This document shows, piece by piece, positions 8,080 through 16,018 of a DNA stretch of 64,000 bases; positions within the stretch are counted from its first letter, which is position 1, and each line of letters begins with the position of its first letter. The stretch lies in assembly GCF_004342025.1 (NCBI RefSeq), contig NZ_SLWN01000010.1:205561-269560 (forward strand). The letters are read 5' to 3'. Position numbers and translations under genes: made by a program. The notes beneath the pieces are model-generated. The model searched no databases. It worked only from the letters and a program-made list of their open reading frames with translations, and was not told the origin of the DNA. This DNA is from Kribbella steppae (GTDB lineage: Bacteria; Actinomycetota; Actinomycetes; Propionibacteriales; Kribbellaceae).

Positions 8080-8558
8080 CATTCGCCGTGATGGACAGCC
8101 CGCTCGGTCCGCTCATGCTGGTCGAGAAGGACGACAGGCTCGCCGGCGTCTACATGGAGCAGCACCGTCACCGCCCGCCGATGGAGACATTCGGCGATCG
8201 CGACGACTCGGTGCTGCCCGCGGCGGCCGAGCAACTGACCGAGTACTTCGAGCAGGGCCGGACGACGTTCGACATACCGCTGCACCTGGGCGGGACGCCG
8301 TTCCAGCAGCGGGTGTGGACCGCCCTGCAGGACATCCCGTACGGCGAGACGACGACGTACGGCGAACTCGCCCGAACCCTCGGCCTCGTGCCGGGCGCAT
8401 CGCGGGCGGTCGGCCTCGCCAACGGCAAGAACCCGATCAGCATCATCGTGCCGTGCCACCGCGTCGTCGGGTCGACCGGCAGCCTGACCGGGTACGGCGG
8501 CGGCCTCGACCGCAAGCAGGCACTGCTGGACCACGAGCGCGGCGACGCACTGTTCTAG
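8076..8558 (+). CDS. ogt: Methylated-DNA--[protein]-cysteine S-methyltransferase
   Basis: 160 residues. The active-site motif IIVPCHRVVG is intact, preceded by the helix-turn-helix region PYGETTTYGELA and the Arg-finger region ASRAVGLANGKNP. The enzyme transfers alkyl groups from O6-guanine to its own cysteine in a suicide reaction. GTG 8076 overlaps the GNAT stop (GTGA) and has GGGAGG 7 bases upstream. It completes the alkylation-repair operon begun by the Ada/AlkA fusion. Confidence 0.95.
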   Translation: MTFAVMDSPLGPLMLVEKDDRLAGVYMEQHRHRPPMETFGDRDDSVLPAAAEQLTEYFEQGRTTFDIPLHLGGTPFQQRVWTALQDIPYGETTTYGELARTLGLVPGASRAVGLANGKNPISIIVPCHRVVGSTGSLTGYGGGLDRKQALLDHERGDALF

Positions 8559-8585
8559 ATAAGTGCTCATTTGGTGAGCACTTAT
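8559..8585. promoter_or_regulatory. Perfect 11-bp inverted repeat ATAAGTGCTCA
   Basis: ATAAGTGCTCA (8559-8569) and TGAGCACTTAT (8575-8585) are perfect inverted copies with a 5-base spacer. The repeat begins at the ogt stop codon and ends 18 bases before the next start. The moderate GC and 16-bp centre-to-centre geometry look more like a dimeric repressor operator than a terminator; the cognate regulator is not evident. Confidence 0.5.
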
Positions 8586-8603
8586 CGGGTGCATGCTCTA
8601 CGT

Positions 8604-9170
8604 ATGAGCACATTGACCGATGAGGACGCGCTGGCCTGTTCGACGGTGGCGGAGTGGCGGACGTGGCTGGCGGCGAACGGGCGGACGGAGCGGTCGGTCT
8701 GGCTGATCGTTCACCGGGACGCAGAGGGTGTCGATCTCATGAGCGCGGTCGAGCAGGCGTTGTGCTTCGGCTGGATCGACAGCAAGACCGTGAAGCGGGA
8801 CGACAAGACGACGTACCAGTGCTTCACCCCGCGAAACCCGCGCAGCACCTGGAGCAAGATCAACCGCGACCGGGTCGAGCAGCTGATCTCGGCGGGTCTG
8901 ATGGACCCGGCCGGTCAGGAGCTCATCGACCTGGCCAAGCACACCGGCACGTGGGATCTCCTCGCCGACGCCCAAAACCTGATCGTCCCCGCCGACCTGG
9001 CAGCCGCCCTCGCCGCGAATCCGCCGGCAGACAAGCACTTCCAGGCGTTCCCGCCGTCCTCGCGCCGGGCGATCCTCGAGTGGATCACCCTTGCCAAACG
9101 CCCGGAGACCCGAGCGGGCCGGATCGAGCAAACCGTCGAGCAAGCAGCCCAGAACGTGCGCGCCCGCTGA
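8604..9170 (+). CDS. YdeI/OmpD-associated family protein
   Basis: 188 residues, beginning MSTLTDEDALACSTVAEWRTWLAANG. The pattern EQALCFGWIDSKTVKRDD, FTPRNPRSTWSKINRDRV and the C-terminal FPPSSRRAILEWITLAKRPETRAGRI is that of YdeI-like proteins, a widespread cytosolic family of unclear biochemistry linked by some to peptide resistance. ATG 8604 is preferred over an in-frame ATG at 8571 that lies inside the inverted repeat. Expression is probably controlled by the palindrome just upstream. Confidence 0.8.
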   Translation: MSTLTDEDALACSTVAEWRTWLAANGRTERSVWLIVHRDAEGVDLMSAVEQALCFGWIDSKTVKRDDKTTYQCFTPRNPRSTWSKINRDRVEQLISAGLMDPAGQELIDLAKHTGTWDLLADAQNLIVPADLAAALAANPPADKHFQAFPPSSRRAILEWITLAKRPETRAGRIEQTVEQAAQNVRAR

Positions 9171-9187
9171 GAGGCCAGCGGGCGCAC
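9156..9187. terminator. Bidirectional terminator between convergent genes
   Basis: GCGCCCGCT near 9160-9168 pairs with AGCGGGCGC at 9177-9185 over an 8-base loop, with GTGC/GCAC extending the stem after a bulge. It overlaps the stop codon of the YdeI-like gene and lies 5 bases from the stop of the antiporter gene. Confidence 0.5.
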
Positions 9188-9191
9188 GGGA

Positions 9192-10409
9192 TCAGTTGGG
9201 GGTGTTGGCGGGGTTGTCCAAGCGTTCGGCGGCGGGCGGGGTGGCGGGGGTCTGGTTGCGGTTCGTCAGGCGGCGGGCGAGAGGTTCGGTGTAGCGGGCG
9301 GCGATCGGGCCGAGGATGACCAGGATCAGCACGTACGCCGTCGCCAGCGGGCCGAGCCTGGGTTCGACGCCGACCGCGAGACCCGCGATGACGATGGAGA
9401 ACTCACCTCGGGCGACCAGCGTGCCGCCGGCTCGCCAGCGTCCGGCCGTTCCCACGCCGGCCCGGCGGGCGGCGTACCAACCCGTGGCGACCTTCGTCAG
9501 CGCGGTGACGATCGCGAGCCCGAGCGCGATCGCGAGCACCGGCGGGATCTCGGCCGGATCCGTGCTCAACCCGAAGAACACGAAGAACACCGCGGCGAAC
9601 AGGTCCCGCAACGGACTCAGCAGGTTCCGCGCGCCGTGCGCGACCTCACCCGACAACGCGATCCCGACCAGGAACGCACCGACCGCCGCCGACACCTGCA
9701 GTTGTTGTGCGATGCCTGCGACCAGCAACGTCAGCCCGAGTACGACGAGCAGCAGCATCTCCGGGTTGTCGGAGGACACCGCCCGGCTGATCACCCGTCC
9801 GTAGCGCACGGCAACGAACAGGACGACGCTCACGGTGCCGAGCGAGATCAGCAGCGTGATGCTGCCGCCCGCGAGCCCGACACCGGCGAGCAGTGCGGTC
9901 AGGATCGGCAGGTAGACCGCCATCGACAGATCCTCGAGCACCAGAATCCCCAGCACCACAGGGGTTTCCCGGTTACCGAGCCGGCCGAGATCGCCGACCA
10001 CCTTGGCGATCACACCCGACGAGGAGATCCAAGTGACACCGGCCAACGCGACCGCGGCGACCGGGCCCCAGCCGAGCAGCAACGCGACGGCCGCGCCGGG
10101 CAACGCGTTGAGCAGGAAGTCCACGACACCCGAGACGTACTGCGTCTTCAACGTGCTGACCAGATCGCTGGCCGTGTACTCCAGGCCGAGCAGCAAGAGC
10201 AGCAGGATGACGCCGATCTCGGCGCCGGTGGCCACGAATTCCTCACTGGCCGCCAACGGCAACAGTCCGCCGTGGCCGAAGGCCAGCCCGGCGAGCAGGT
10301 AGAGCGGAATCGGCGAGAAGCCGAACCGGGACGCGATCCGGCCGAGGATGCCGAGGGCCAGGATGACCGCCCCCAACTCGATCAGCAGGGCGGTGATGTT
10401 CTCGTGCAC
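9192..10409 (-). CDS. Cation:proton antiporter, CPA2/KhtU-like
   Basis: 405 residues with about 12 hydrophobic segments and the CPA2 (KefB/KhtU) pattern: LLLLGLEYTASDL, GVTWISSSGVIAKVVGDLGRLGNRETPVVLGILVLEDLSMAVYL and VVLGLTLLVAG. No RCK domain is fused at the C-terminus; it is encoded separately by the upstream gene. GTG 10409 follows the upstream stop by one base and has GGGAGGG 5 bases before it. Likely K+/H+ or Na+/H+ exchange across the plasma membrane; ion choice is inferred from the KhtTU-like pairing. Confidence 0.85.
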   Translation of the reverse strand: MHENITALLIELGAVILALGILGRIASRFGFSPIPLYLLAGLAFGHGGLLPLAASEEFVATGAEIGVILLLLLLGLEYTASDLVSTLKTQYVSGVVDFLLNALPGAAVALLLGWGPVAAVALAGVTWISSSGVIAKVVGDLGRLGNRETPVVLGILVLEDLSMAVYLPILTALLAGVGLAGGSITLLISLGTVSVVLFVAVRYGRVISRAVSSDNPEMLLLVVLGLTLLVAGIAQQLQVSAAVGAFLVGIALSGEVAHGARNLLSPLRDLFAAVFFVFFGLSTDPAEIPPVLAIALGLAIVTALTKVATGWYAARRAGVGTAGRWRAGGTLVARGEFSIVIAGLAVGVEPRLGPLATAYVLILVILGPIAARYTEPLARRLTNRNQTPATPPAAERLDNPANTPN

Positions 10410-10410
10410 G

Positions 10411-10896
10411 TCACCCTCCCGCGATCAGGTCGTAGACCGCGTCGACGCCCTCGCGGGTGCCCACGACGACCAGCGTGTCCCCGGTGGCGAACCGGAAGTC
10501 CGGGGCCGGGGACGGGGTCGCACCGGTCCGGCGCAGCACGGCGACGATGGACGCACCGGTCCGGCTGCGGGCCTGGGTGTCACCCAGCGTGCGACCCGAG
10601 TACGGCGACTTGGCCGTGATCGGGATGTGCTCGGTGATCAGGTCGATCTCGATCTCGTTGCGCACCGGGTCGATCGGCGCGGGGATCAGCAACTGGGCGA
10701 GCGCGGCCGCTTCGCCGGGATCCAGCGGGACGGAGTCCTTGCAGTTGTCGTCGTCCTCGGGATCGTGGAAGCCGAGGAACCGCCGTCCGTCGTTGTGCAC
10801 CACCACCGAGACGTGCTGACCGCCTTCGGTGGTCAGGTCGTACCGGGTACCAATCCCGGGCAACGTCGTCCTGGTCGGGTGGGCCTGCTGGTCCAT
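10411..10896 (-). CDS. TrkA-C domain regulatory subunit (KhtT-like)
   Basis: 161 residues. The C-terminal ~70 residues (EIDLITEHIPITAKSPYSGRTLGD ... GDTLVVVGTREGVDAVYDLIAGG by positions 95-161) form an RCK_C/TrkA-C ligand-binding domain, and the N-terminal part resembles KhtT. Such subunits gate the antiporter in response to a nucleotide such as c-di-AMP. ATG 10896 has GAGGAA upstream. It is translationally linked to the antiporter gene with a one-base gap, supporting a two-subunit transporter. Confidence 0.85.
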   Translation of the reverse strand: MDQQAHPTRTTLPGIGTRYDLTTEGGQHVSVVVHNDGRRFLGFHDPEDDDNCKDSVPLDPGEAAALAQLLIPAPIDPVRNEIEIDLITEHIPITAKSPYSGRTLGDTQARSRTGASIVAVLRRTGATPSPAPDFRFATGDTLVVVGTREGVDAVYDLIAGG

Positions 10897-10997
10897 GATT
10901 CCTCGATCCCGCGATAGCTGGCGTCTGCAACCATTGTCCCGCATCCTGAGCGGGCTGTCCGGTGCTCAGCTGTGATCCATGCTGCAATCAGGTGCAC

Positions 10998-11011
10998 TGC
11001 AACCAGTTGCA
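10998..11011. promoter_or_regulatory. PadR-type palindrome TGCAAC-CA-GTTGCA
   Basis: TGCAACCAGTTGCA is inverted around CA, 17 bases before the PadR start. A second TGCA-N6-TGCA arrangement lies directly upstream (about 10983-10996). Position in the divergent gap between the PadR gene and the antiporter operon suggests an autoregulatory operator. Confidence 0.5.
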
Positions 11012-11028
11012 TAGGTACGCTGCCGGAC

Positions 11029-11571
11029 ATGGCCCTGGAACACGCGATTCTCGTCTCGCTGACCGAGCGGGCCGGGTCCGGTTACGAGCTGGCCCGGCGG
11101 TTCGACCGGTCGATCGGGTACTTCTGGCCGGCCACGCACCAGCAGATCTACCGGGTGCTGCGCCGGATGGACGAGGCCGGCTGGGTCCGGCACACCGAGA
11201 TCGCCCAGGACGGGCGGCCGGACAAGAAGCTGTACCGGGTGTCCGCGGCGGGGAAGGCGGAGCTGAGCCGGTGGCTGGCCGAGCCGGAGGATCCCGCCGT
11301 ACTGCGGGACGGCCTCGGCGTGAAGTTGCGTGGCGCGTCACTCGGCGATCCGGGCGTCGTACTCAAGGAGATCGAGCGGCATCGGGCCGAGCACGCCAAC
11401 CGGCTCGAGGTGTACCGCGGGATCCAGAGCAGAGACTTCCCGAAGCCGGCCACGCTGCACGGCCGGGACCTGCACCAGTACCTCGTCCTCCGCGGCGGCA
11501 TCCGCGCGGAGGAGTCGTTCGTGGCCTGGTGCGACGAAGTGATCGACGCCCTGCGAAAGGACACGCGATGA
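11029..11571 (+). CDS. PadR-family transcriptional regulator
   Basis: 180 residues with the PadR winged helix (MALEHAILVSLTERAGSGYELARRF, residues 1-25; QQIYRVLRRMDEAGWV) and a C-terminal dimerisation helix region (Vir_C-like). ATG 11029 is the family-typical start. Its stop overlaps the ATG of the FadH-like reductase (ATGA), so the two are co-translated and the regulator probably senses a compound related to that enzyme's substrate. Confidence 0.9.
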   Translation: MALEHAILVSLTERAGSGYELARRFDRSIGYFWPATHQQIYRVLRRMDEAGWVRHTEIAQDGRPDKKLYRVSAAGKAELSRWLAEPEDPAVLRDGLGVKLRGASLGDPGVVLKEIERHRAEHANRLEVYRGIQSRDFPKPATLHGRDLHQYLVLRGGIRAEESFVAWCDEVIDALRKDTR

Positions 11572-13589
11572 GCGCCTATCCGCACCTGTTGGAGCCGCTT
11601 GATCTCGGTCATGTCGTGCTGCCCAACCGGGTGATCATGGGCTCGATGCACACCGGTCTGGAGGACCGGGCGAAGGACCTGCCGAAGCTGGCCGCGTACT
11701 TCGCCGAGCGCGCCCGCGGCGGCGTCGGCCTGATGGTCACCGGCGGCTACGCACCGAACCGGACCGGCTGGCTTACCCCTTTCGGCTCCAGGCTGACCAG
11801 TCGCCGGCAGGCCCGTAGACACCGGCTCCTCACCGATGCCGTGCACGCCGAGGGCGGCCTGATCGCCCTGCAGATCCTGCATGCCGGTCGCTACGCCTAT
11901 CACCCGTTCAGCGTCTCCGCCTCGGCACTCAAGGCCCCGATCAACCCGTTCAAGCCACGGGCCCTGACCGATCGCGGCGTACGCAAGCAGATCAAGGCGT
12001 ACGTCGATTGCGCCGCGCTGGCCCGGGAGGCCGGGTACGACGGCATCGAGATCATGGGGTCCGAGGGCTACTTCATCAACCAGTTCCTGTCCGAGCGCAC
12101 CAACCAGCGGACCGACCGCTGGGGCGGCAGCCCGGAGAACCGGCGCCGGCTCGCGGTCGAGATCGTCCGGCGGACCCGGGAACGCGTCGGCGACGACTTC
12201 GTGATCATCTACCGGCTGTCGATGGCCGACCTGGTCGAGGGCGGTCAGAGCTGGGAGGAAGTCGTTGCGCTGGGCAAAGAGATCGAGGCGGCCGGCGCGT
12301 CGATCATCAACACCGGCATCGGCTGGCACGAGGCGCGCGTACCCACGATCGTGACCTCGGTACCGCGCGCGGCCTTCACTTCGGTGACCGCGGCGTTCAA
12401 ACCACACGTCAACATTCCGGTCGTCACCTCGAACCGGATCAACCTCCCGCAGGTCGCCGAGGAGGTGCTGGCCCGCGGTGACGCCGACCTGGTCAGCATG
12501 GCCCGGCCGTTCCTGGCCGATCCGGACTGGGTGCTCAAGGCAACCACCGATCGAGCCGACGAGATCAACGTCTGTATCGCGTGTAACCAGGCCTGTCTGG
12601 ACCATGTCTTCGCCAAGCGGAAGGCGAGCTGCCTGGTCAACCCCAGGGCGGCCCGGGAGACCGAGCTCCAGCTGCTGCCGACCCGTCGGACCAAGAACAT
12701 CGCGGTTGTCGGGGCCGGACCGGCCGGGCTGGCCGCGGCGGTGACGGCGGCCGAGCGCGGCCACTCGGTGGAGCTGTTCGAAGCCGATGACGAGATCGGC
12801 GGCCAGTTCGGGATCGCGCAGCGGATCCCCGGCAAGGAGGAGTTCGCCGAGACGATCCGGTACTACCGGCGCCGACTCGACCTGACCGGCGTCAAGCTGC
12901 ACCTCGGCCGCCGCGCGACCGTCGAGGACCTGGCCGGGTTCGACGAGATCGTGCTGGCCACCGGGGTCGTCCCGCGCATCCCGGCCATCCCCGGCATCGA
13001 CCACCCGAAGGTTCTCTCGTACGTCGAGGTCGTCCGCGATCGTCAGCCGGTCGGCAGCACCGTCGCCGTAATCGGCGCGGGCGGGATCGGCGTGGATATC
13101 AGCGAGTTCCTGACCACCGAGTCGTCGCCCACACTGGACCTGGAGGCCTGGAAGGCGGAGTGGGGTGTGACCGATCCGACAGTCACACCCGGCGGACTCA
13201 CCAAGCCGCGCCCGGAGCCGTCGCCGCGGCAGGTCTACCTCCTGCAGCGCAAGGCCGGGAAGATCGGTGCCGGCCTCGGAAAGACGACCGGCTGGGTCCA
13301 CCGCGCGGCCTTGAAGAACAAGCAGGTCGAGCAGCTTCGCGGCGTCAACTACGAACGCATCGACGACAACGGCCTGCATCTGAGCTTCGGCCCGCAGCGT
13401 GAGAATCCGCGCGTCCTGGACGTCGAGACCATCGTCGTCTGCGCCGGCCAGGAACCGGTCCGCGACCTCGCCGACGCGCTGCGTGACACCGGTCGCCCGG
13501 TCCACGTGATCGGCGGCGCCGACGTCGCCGCCGAGCTCGACGCCAAACGAGCCATCGATCAGGCGACGCGCCTCGCTCTCACTCTCTGA
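11568..13589 (+). CDS. NADPH-dependent 2,4-dienoyl-CoA reductase-like Fe-S flavoenzyme
   Basis: 673 residues, the length of FadH. An old-yellow-enzyme TIM barrel (about 1-350) binds FMN and contains HAGRYAYH and the ENRRRLAVEIV helix. The 4Fe-4S cysteines follow as C-x2-C-x3-C-x11-C (near 338-357), then FAD- and NADPH-binding halves with GAGPAGLAAA and GAGGIGVDISEF. It reduces enoyl-type double bonds, probably dienoyl-CoA, though related trimethylamine- and enone-reducing enzymes look similar. ATG 11568 overlaps the PadR stop and has AAGGA upstream. Confidence 0.85.
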   Translation: MSAYPHLLEPLDLGHVVLPNRVIMGSMHTGLEDRAKDLPKLAAYFAERARGGVGLMVTGGYAPNRTGWLTPFGSRLTSRRQARRHRLLTDAVHAEGGLIALQILHAGRYAYHPFSVSASALKAPINPFKPRALTDRGVRKQIKAYVDCAALAREAGYDGIEIMGSEGYFINQFLSERTNQRTDRWGGSPENRRRLAVEIVRRTRERVGDDFVIIYRLSMADLVEGGQSWEEVVALGKEIEAAGASIINTGIGWHEARVPTIVTSVPRAAFTSVTAAFKPHVNIPVVTSNRINLPQVAEEVLARGDADLVSMARPFLADPDWVLKATTDRADEINVCIACNQACLDHVFAKRKASCLVNPRAARETELQLLPTRRTKNIAVVGAGPAGLAAAVTAAERGHSVELFEADDEIGGQFGIAQRIPGKEEFAETIRYYRRRLDLTGVKLHLGRRATVEDLAGFDEIVLATGVVPRIPAIPGIDHPKVLSYVEVVRDRQPVGSTVAVIGAGGIGVDISEFLTTESSPTLDLEAWKAEWGVTDPTVTPGGLTKPRPEPSPRQVYLLQRKAGKIGAGLGKTTGWVHRAALKNKQVEQLRGVNYERIDDNGLHLSFGPQRENPRVLDVETIVVCAGQEPVRDLADALRDTGRPVHVIGGADVAAELDAKRAIDQATRLALTL

Positions 13590-13701
13590 CCTCCCAAGGT
13601 TCTTCTGCCCGAACGGGCGGGAGGATTCCGGGTTGGCACGGTGGACGAGTCGGCCGGGTGGCCGTCATCCTCGGGGAAGGCCGACTTCGAGGGGAATCGC
13701 A

Positions 13702-14181
13702 ATGGACCTGGGCTTCGAGCGGATCTTGCAGGTGAAGATCCCGGTGACGGATCTTCAGCGCAGTGTCAACTGGTACCGGCGGGTGTTCGGGCTGCGGCTG
13801 GCCTGGGAGTTCGGCGAGCCCGGCGTCGTCACCGGCGCGGTCCTGACCGATGACGCCGAGCGGTTTCTCATCGGCCTGCGTCGGCTCGACACCGTGTCCG
13901 GCGAGCCGTCACTGGCCGGCTTCGACGTCGTCAGCCTCGGCGTACCGTCTGTCGACGTCTTGAAGGCGCTGGCCGAGCGTTTCGACGAACTCGGCGTTGA
14001 GCACGGCCCGCTGTTCGACCGTGGTCCGGGCGGTGGCGTGCAACTCGACGTACCGGACCCCGACGGCACGGTGATCCGGATCCTGTCGCCGTTCGGGGAG
14101 CACGCGCCGTTCAACGGTGTCGAGTTCGGGCCCGACGGGGCGCCCACCTTCTACATGACCCCGCGCCTGCATTTGGACTGA
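13702..14181 (+). CDS. VOC-family (glyoxalase/bleomycin-resistance fold) protein
   Basis: 159 residues with two beta-alpha-beta-beta-beta halves of the VOC fold: LQVKIPVTDLQRSVNWYRRVFGLRLAWEF at the start and GGGVQLDVPDPDGTVIRI near the end. Metal-dependent members open rings, isomerise or bind toxic compounds; the substrate here is unknown. ATG 13702 has GAGGGG 7 bases upstream. It stands alone between the reductase and the iron-regulated importer. Confidence 0.75.
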   Translation: MDLGFERILQVKIPVTDLQRSVNWYRRVFGLRLAWEFGEPGVVTGAVLTDDAERFLIGLRRLDTVSGEPSLAGFDVVSLGVPSVDVLKALAERFDELGVEHGPLFDRGPGGGVQLDVPDPDGTVIRILSPFGEHAPFNGVEFGPDGAPTFYMTPRLHLD

Positions 14182-14183
14182 AG

Positions 14184-14215
14184 CTGACATGTCAGCTTAG
14201 GTAAGGCTATCCTCT
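14184..14215 (+). promoter_or_regulatory. Promoter with DtxR/IdeR iron box; leaderless start
   Basis: TTAGGTAAGGCTATCCTCT (14197-14215) matches the actinobacterial iron-box consensus TTAGGTTAGGCTAACCTAA at 15 of 19 positions. CTGACA (14184-14189) and TATCCT (14208-14213) make a promoter with an 18-base spacer, so the box covers the -10 region and Fe-DtxR would block it. The predicted start of transcription falls on or next to the ATG at 14221, and no Shine-Dalgarno sequence is visible. An 18-bp perfect palindrome AAGCTGACATGTCAGCTT (14181-14198) overlaps the -35. Confidence 0.75.
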
Positions 14216-14220
14216 GCTCC

Positions 14221-15036
14221 ATGCGGGAACAGGTGGGGCTGGCCGGAGACGACCTGCGCCTCGGGTATCACGGCAAGCTGGTGGTCGACGGCGCCTCGTT
14301 ACAGATCGAGGCGGCCGGTGTCACCGCGCTGGTCGGCCCGAACGGCAGCGGGAAGTCGACGCTGTTGCGCGCCCTGGCGCGGCTCCATCATCCCGACGGC
14401 GGCCGGATCACCTTCCCGGACGGCGTGAACGCACTCGACCTGTCCGCGAAGGAGTTCGCCCGCAAGGTCACCCTGCTGTCCCAATCGCGGCCGACTCCCA
14501 ACGGTGTGAGTGTGCGCGACGTCGTCGGCTACGGCCGGCATCCGCATCGCGGGCGCTGGCGGGCCGACGACCCGGACGGCAAGCGAGCGATCGACCACGC
14601 GATGGCTGTCACCGGTGTGACCGCGATGGCCGAGCGCGCGGTCGACGAACTGTCCGGCGGTGAGCTGCAACGCGTCTGGCTCGCGACCTGTCTGGCCCAG
14701 GACACCGGCGTCCTGTTGCTGGACGAACCGACCACGTTCCTCGACCTGCGCTACCAGATCGAGATCCTCGACCTGATGCGTGAGCTCGCCGACAGCCACG
14801 GGGTCGCGGTCGGCGTCGTACTGCACGACCTGAACCAGGCCGCCGCCGTCGCGGACCGGATCGCACTGCTCGATCAGGGACGGGTTCGTGCGACCGGTAC
14901 GCCGGAAGAGGTGCTCGAGGCGGAGGCGCTGACCGAGACCTACGGCATCCGGATCGAGGTCGGGACCGACCCGGCCACGGGGTTCGTCACCACTCGCCCG
15001 ATCGGCACACATCTAAGCCGCGTCACAACGATCTGA
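14221..15036 (+). CDS. Ferric-siderophore ABC transporter ATP-binding protein (FecE-like)
   Basis: 271 residues with Walker A GPNGSGKST (39-47), Q-loop, signature LSGGE, Walker B VLLLDEPT and the H-loop region VLHDLNQA. The pattern GRHPHRGRW is typical of FepC/FecE-type ATPases for siderophores, haem or cobalamin. First gene of a three-gene operon (ATPase, binding protein, fused permease) directly under an iron box, so iron is the likely cargo. The mRNA is predicted to be leaderless. Confidence 0.92.
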   Translation: MREQVGLAGDDLRLGYHGKLVVDGASLQIEAAGVTALVGPNGSGKSTLLRALARLHHPDGGRITFPDGVNALDLSAKEFARKVTLLSQSRPTPNGVSVRDVVGYGRHPHRGRWRADDPDGKRAIDHAMAVTGVTAMAERAVDELSGGELQRVWLATCLAQDTGVLLLDEPTTFLDLRYQIEILDLMRELADSHGVAVGVVLHDLNQAAAVADRIALLDQGRVRATGTPEEVLEAEALTETYGIRIEVGTDPATGFVTTRPIGTHLSRVTTI

Positions 15037-15046
15037 AGGTCAACTG

Positions 15047-16018
15047 ATGAAGAGAATCACCGCCCTGCTCGCCGCTGCCGCGTTCGTGCTGACGGCCTGC
15101 GGGACGAGCGAGCCCGCCACCACCGACGCCGCTGCGCAGACCACCGCCGAGCCGGTCTCGGTGACCGACGCGCGGGGCAAGAAGATCGACCTCAAGGCAC
15201 CCGCCACCAAGGTGGTCGGCCTGGAGTGGGGTGCGGTCGAGAACCTGGTCACCCTCGGCGTGATGCCGGTCGGGGTGGCCGACGTCAAGGGCTACACGAA
15301 CTGGGTCACCGCGGCCAAGCTGGACGCCTCGGTCAAGGACGTCGGTACCCGCGGCGAGTCCAGCGTCGACGCGATCGCGGCGCTCAGCCCCGACCTGGTG
15401 ATCACCACCACCGACGAGTCGGCGAACTCGATCGCCCAGTTCGAGAAGATCGCACCGGTGCTGGTGATCCGCGGCGCCGACGCGGCCAATGCGATCCCGC
15501 AGATGAAGACCAACCTGGAGCTGATCGGCAGCGCGATCGGCAAGACCGACCAGGCCAAGCAGATCAACGCCGACTTCGACAAGAAGGTGGCCGAGGGCAA
15601 GCAGAAGATCGCGGACGCGGGTAAGACCGGCGAGAACTTCACCATGTCCGACGGCTACAAGCAGGGCAGCACGATCTCGATCCGGATGTACACCACCGGT
15701 TCGCTGCTCGGCGCCGTACTGACCGAGATGGGCCTGAAGAACGGCTGGACCGGCGCGGGTGACAAGGACTACGGCCTGGCCCAGACCGACCTCGAAGGTC
15801 TGACCAAGGTGCGAGGAGGCAACTTCCTCTACATCGCCAACGACGCCGACGGCGGCGATGTGTTCGGCGGCGACCTGGCCGGCAACGCGATCTGGAAGAA
15901 CCTGCCGTTCGTGAAGAGCGACGACGTGCACCGGCTGCCGGACGGCATCTGGATGTTCGGCGGCCCGAAGTCCACTGAGCAGTTCATCGACGCGGCCGTC
16001 CAGGCAGTCACCTCTTGA
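15047..16018 (+). CDS. Iron-siderophore substrate-binding lipoprotein
   Basis: 323 residues. The N-terminus is a lipoprotein signal with lipobox LTAC (Cys near residue 19), so the protein is anchored outside the membrane. The FecB/FepB-type cluster-A fold is shown by TKVVGLEWGAVENLVTLGVMPVGVAD and SVDAIAALSPDLVITTTDE. It delivers a ferric chelate to the fused permease encoded downstream (overlap TTGA). Ligand identity is not predictable. Confidence 0.9.
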   Translation: MKRITALLAAAAFVLTACGTSEPATTDAAAQTTAEPVSVTDARGKKIDLKAPATKVVGLEWGAVENLVTLGVMPVGVADVKGYTNWVTAAKLDASVKDVGTRGESSVDAIAALSPDLVITTTDESANSIAQFEKIAPVLVIRGADAANAIPQMKTNLELIGSAIGKTDQAKQINADFDKKVAEGKQKIADAGKTGENFTMSDGYKQGSTISIRMYTTGSLLGAVLTEMGLKNGWTGAGDKDYGLAQTDLEGLTKVRGGNFLYIANDADGGDVFGGDLAGNAIWKNLPFVKSDDVHRLPDGIWMFGGPKSTEQFIDAAVQAVTS

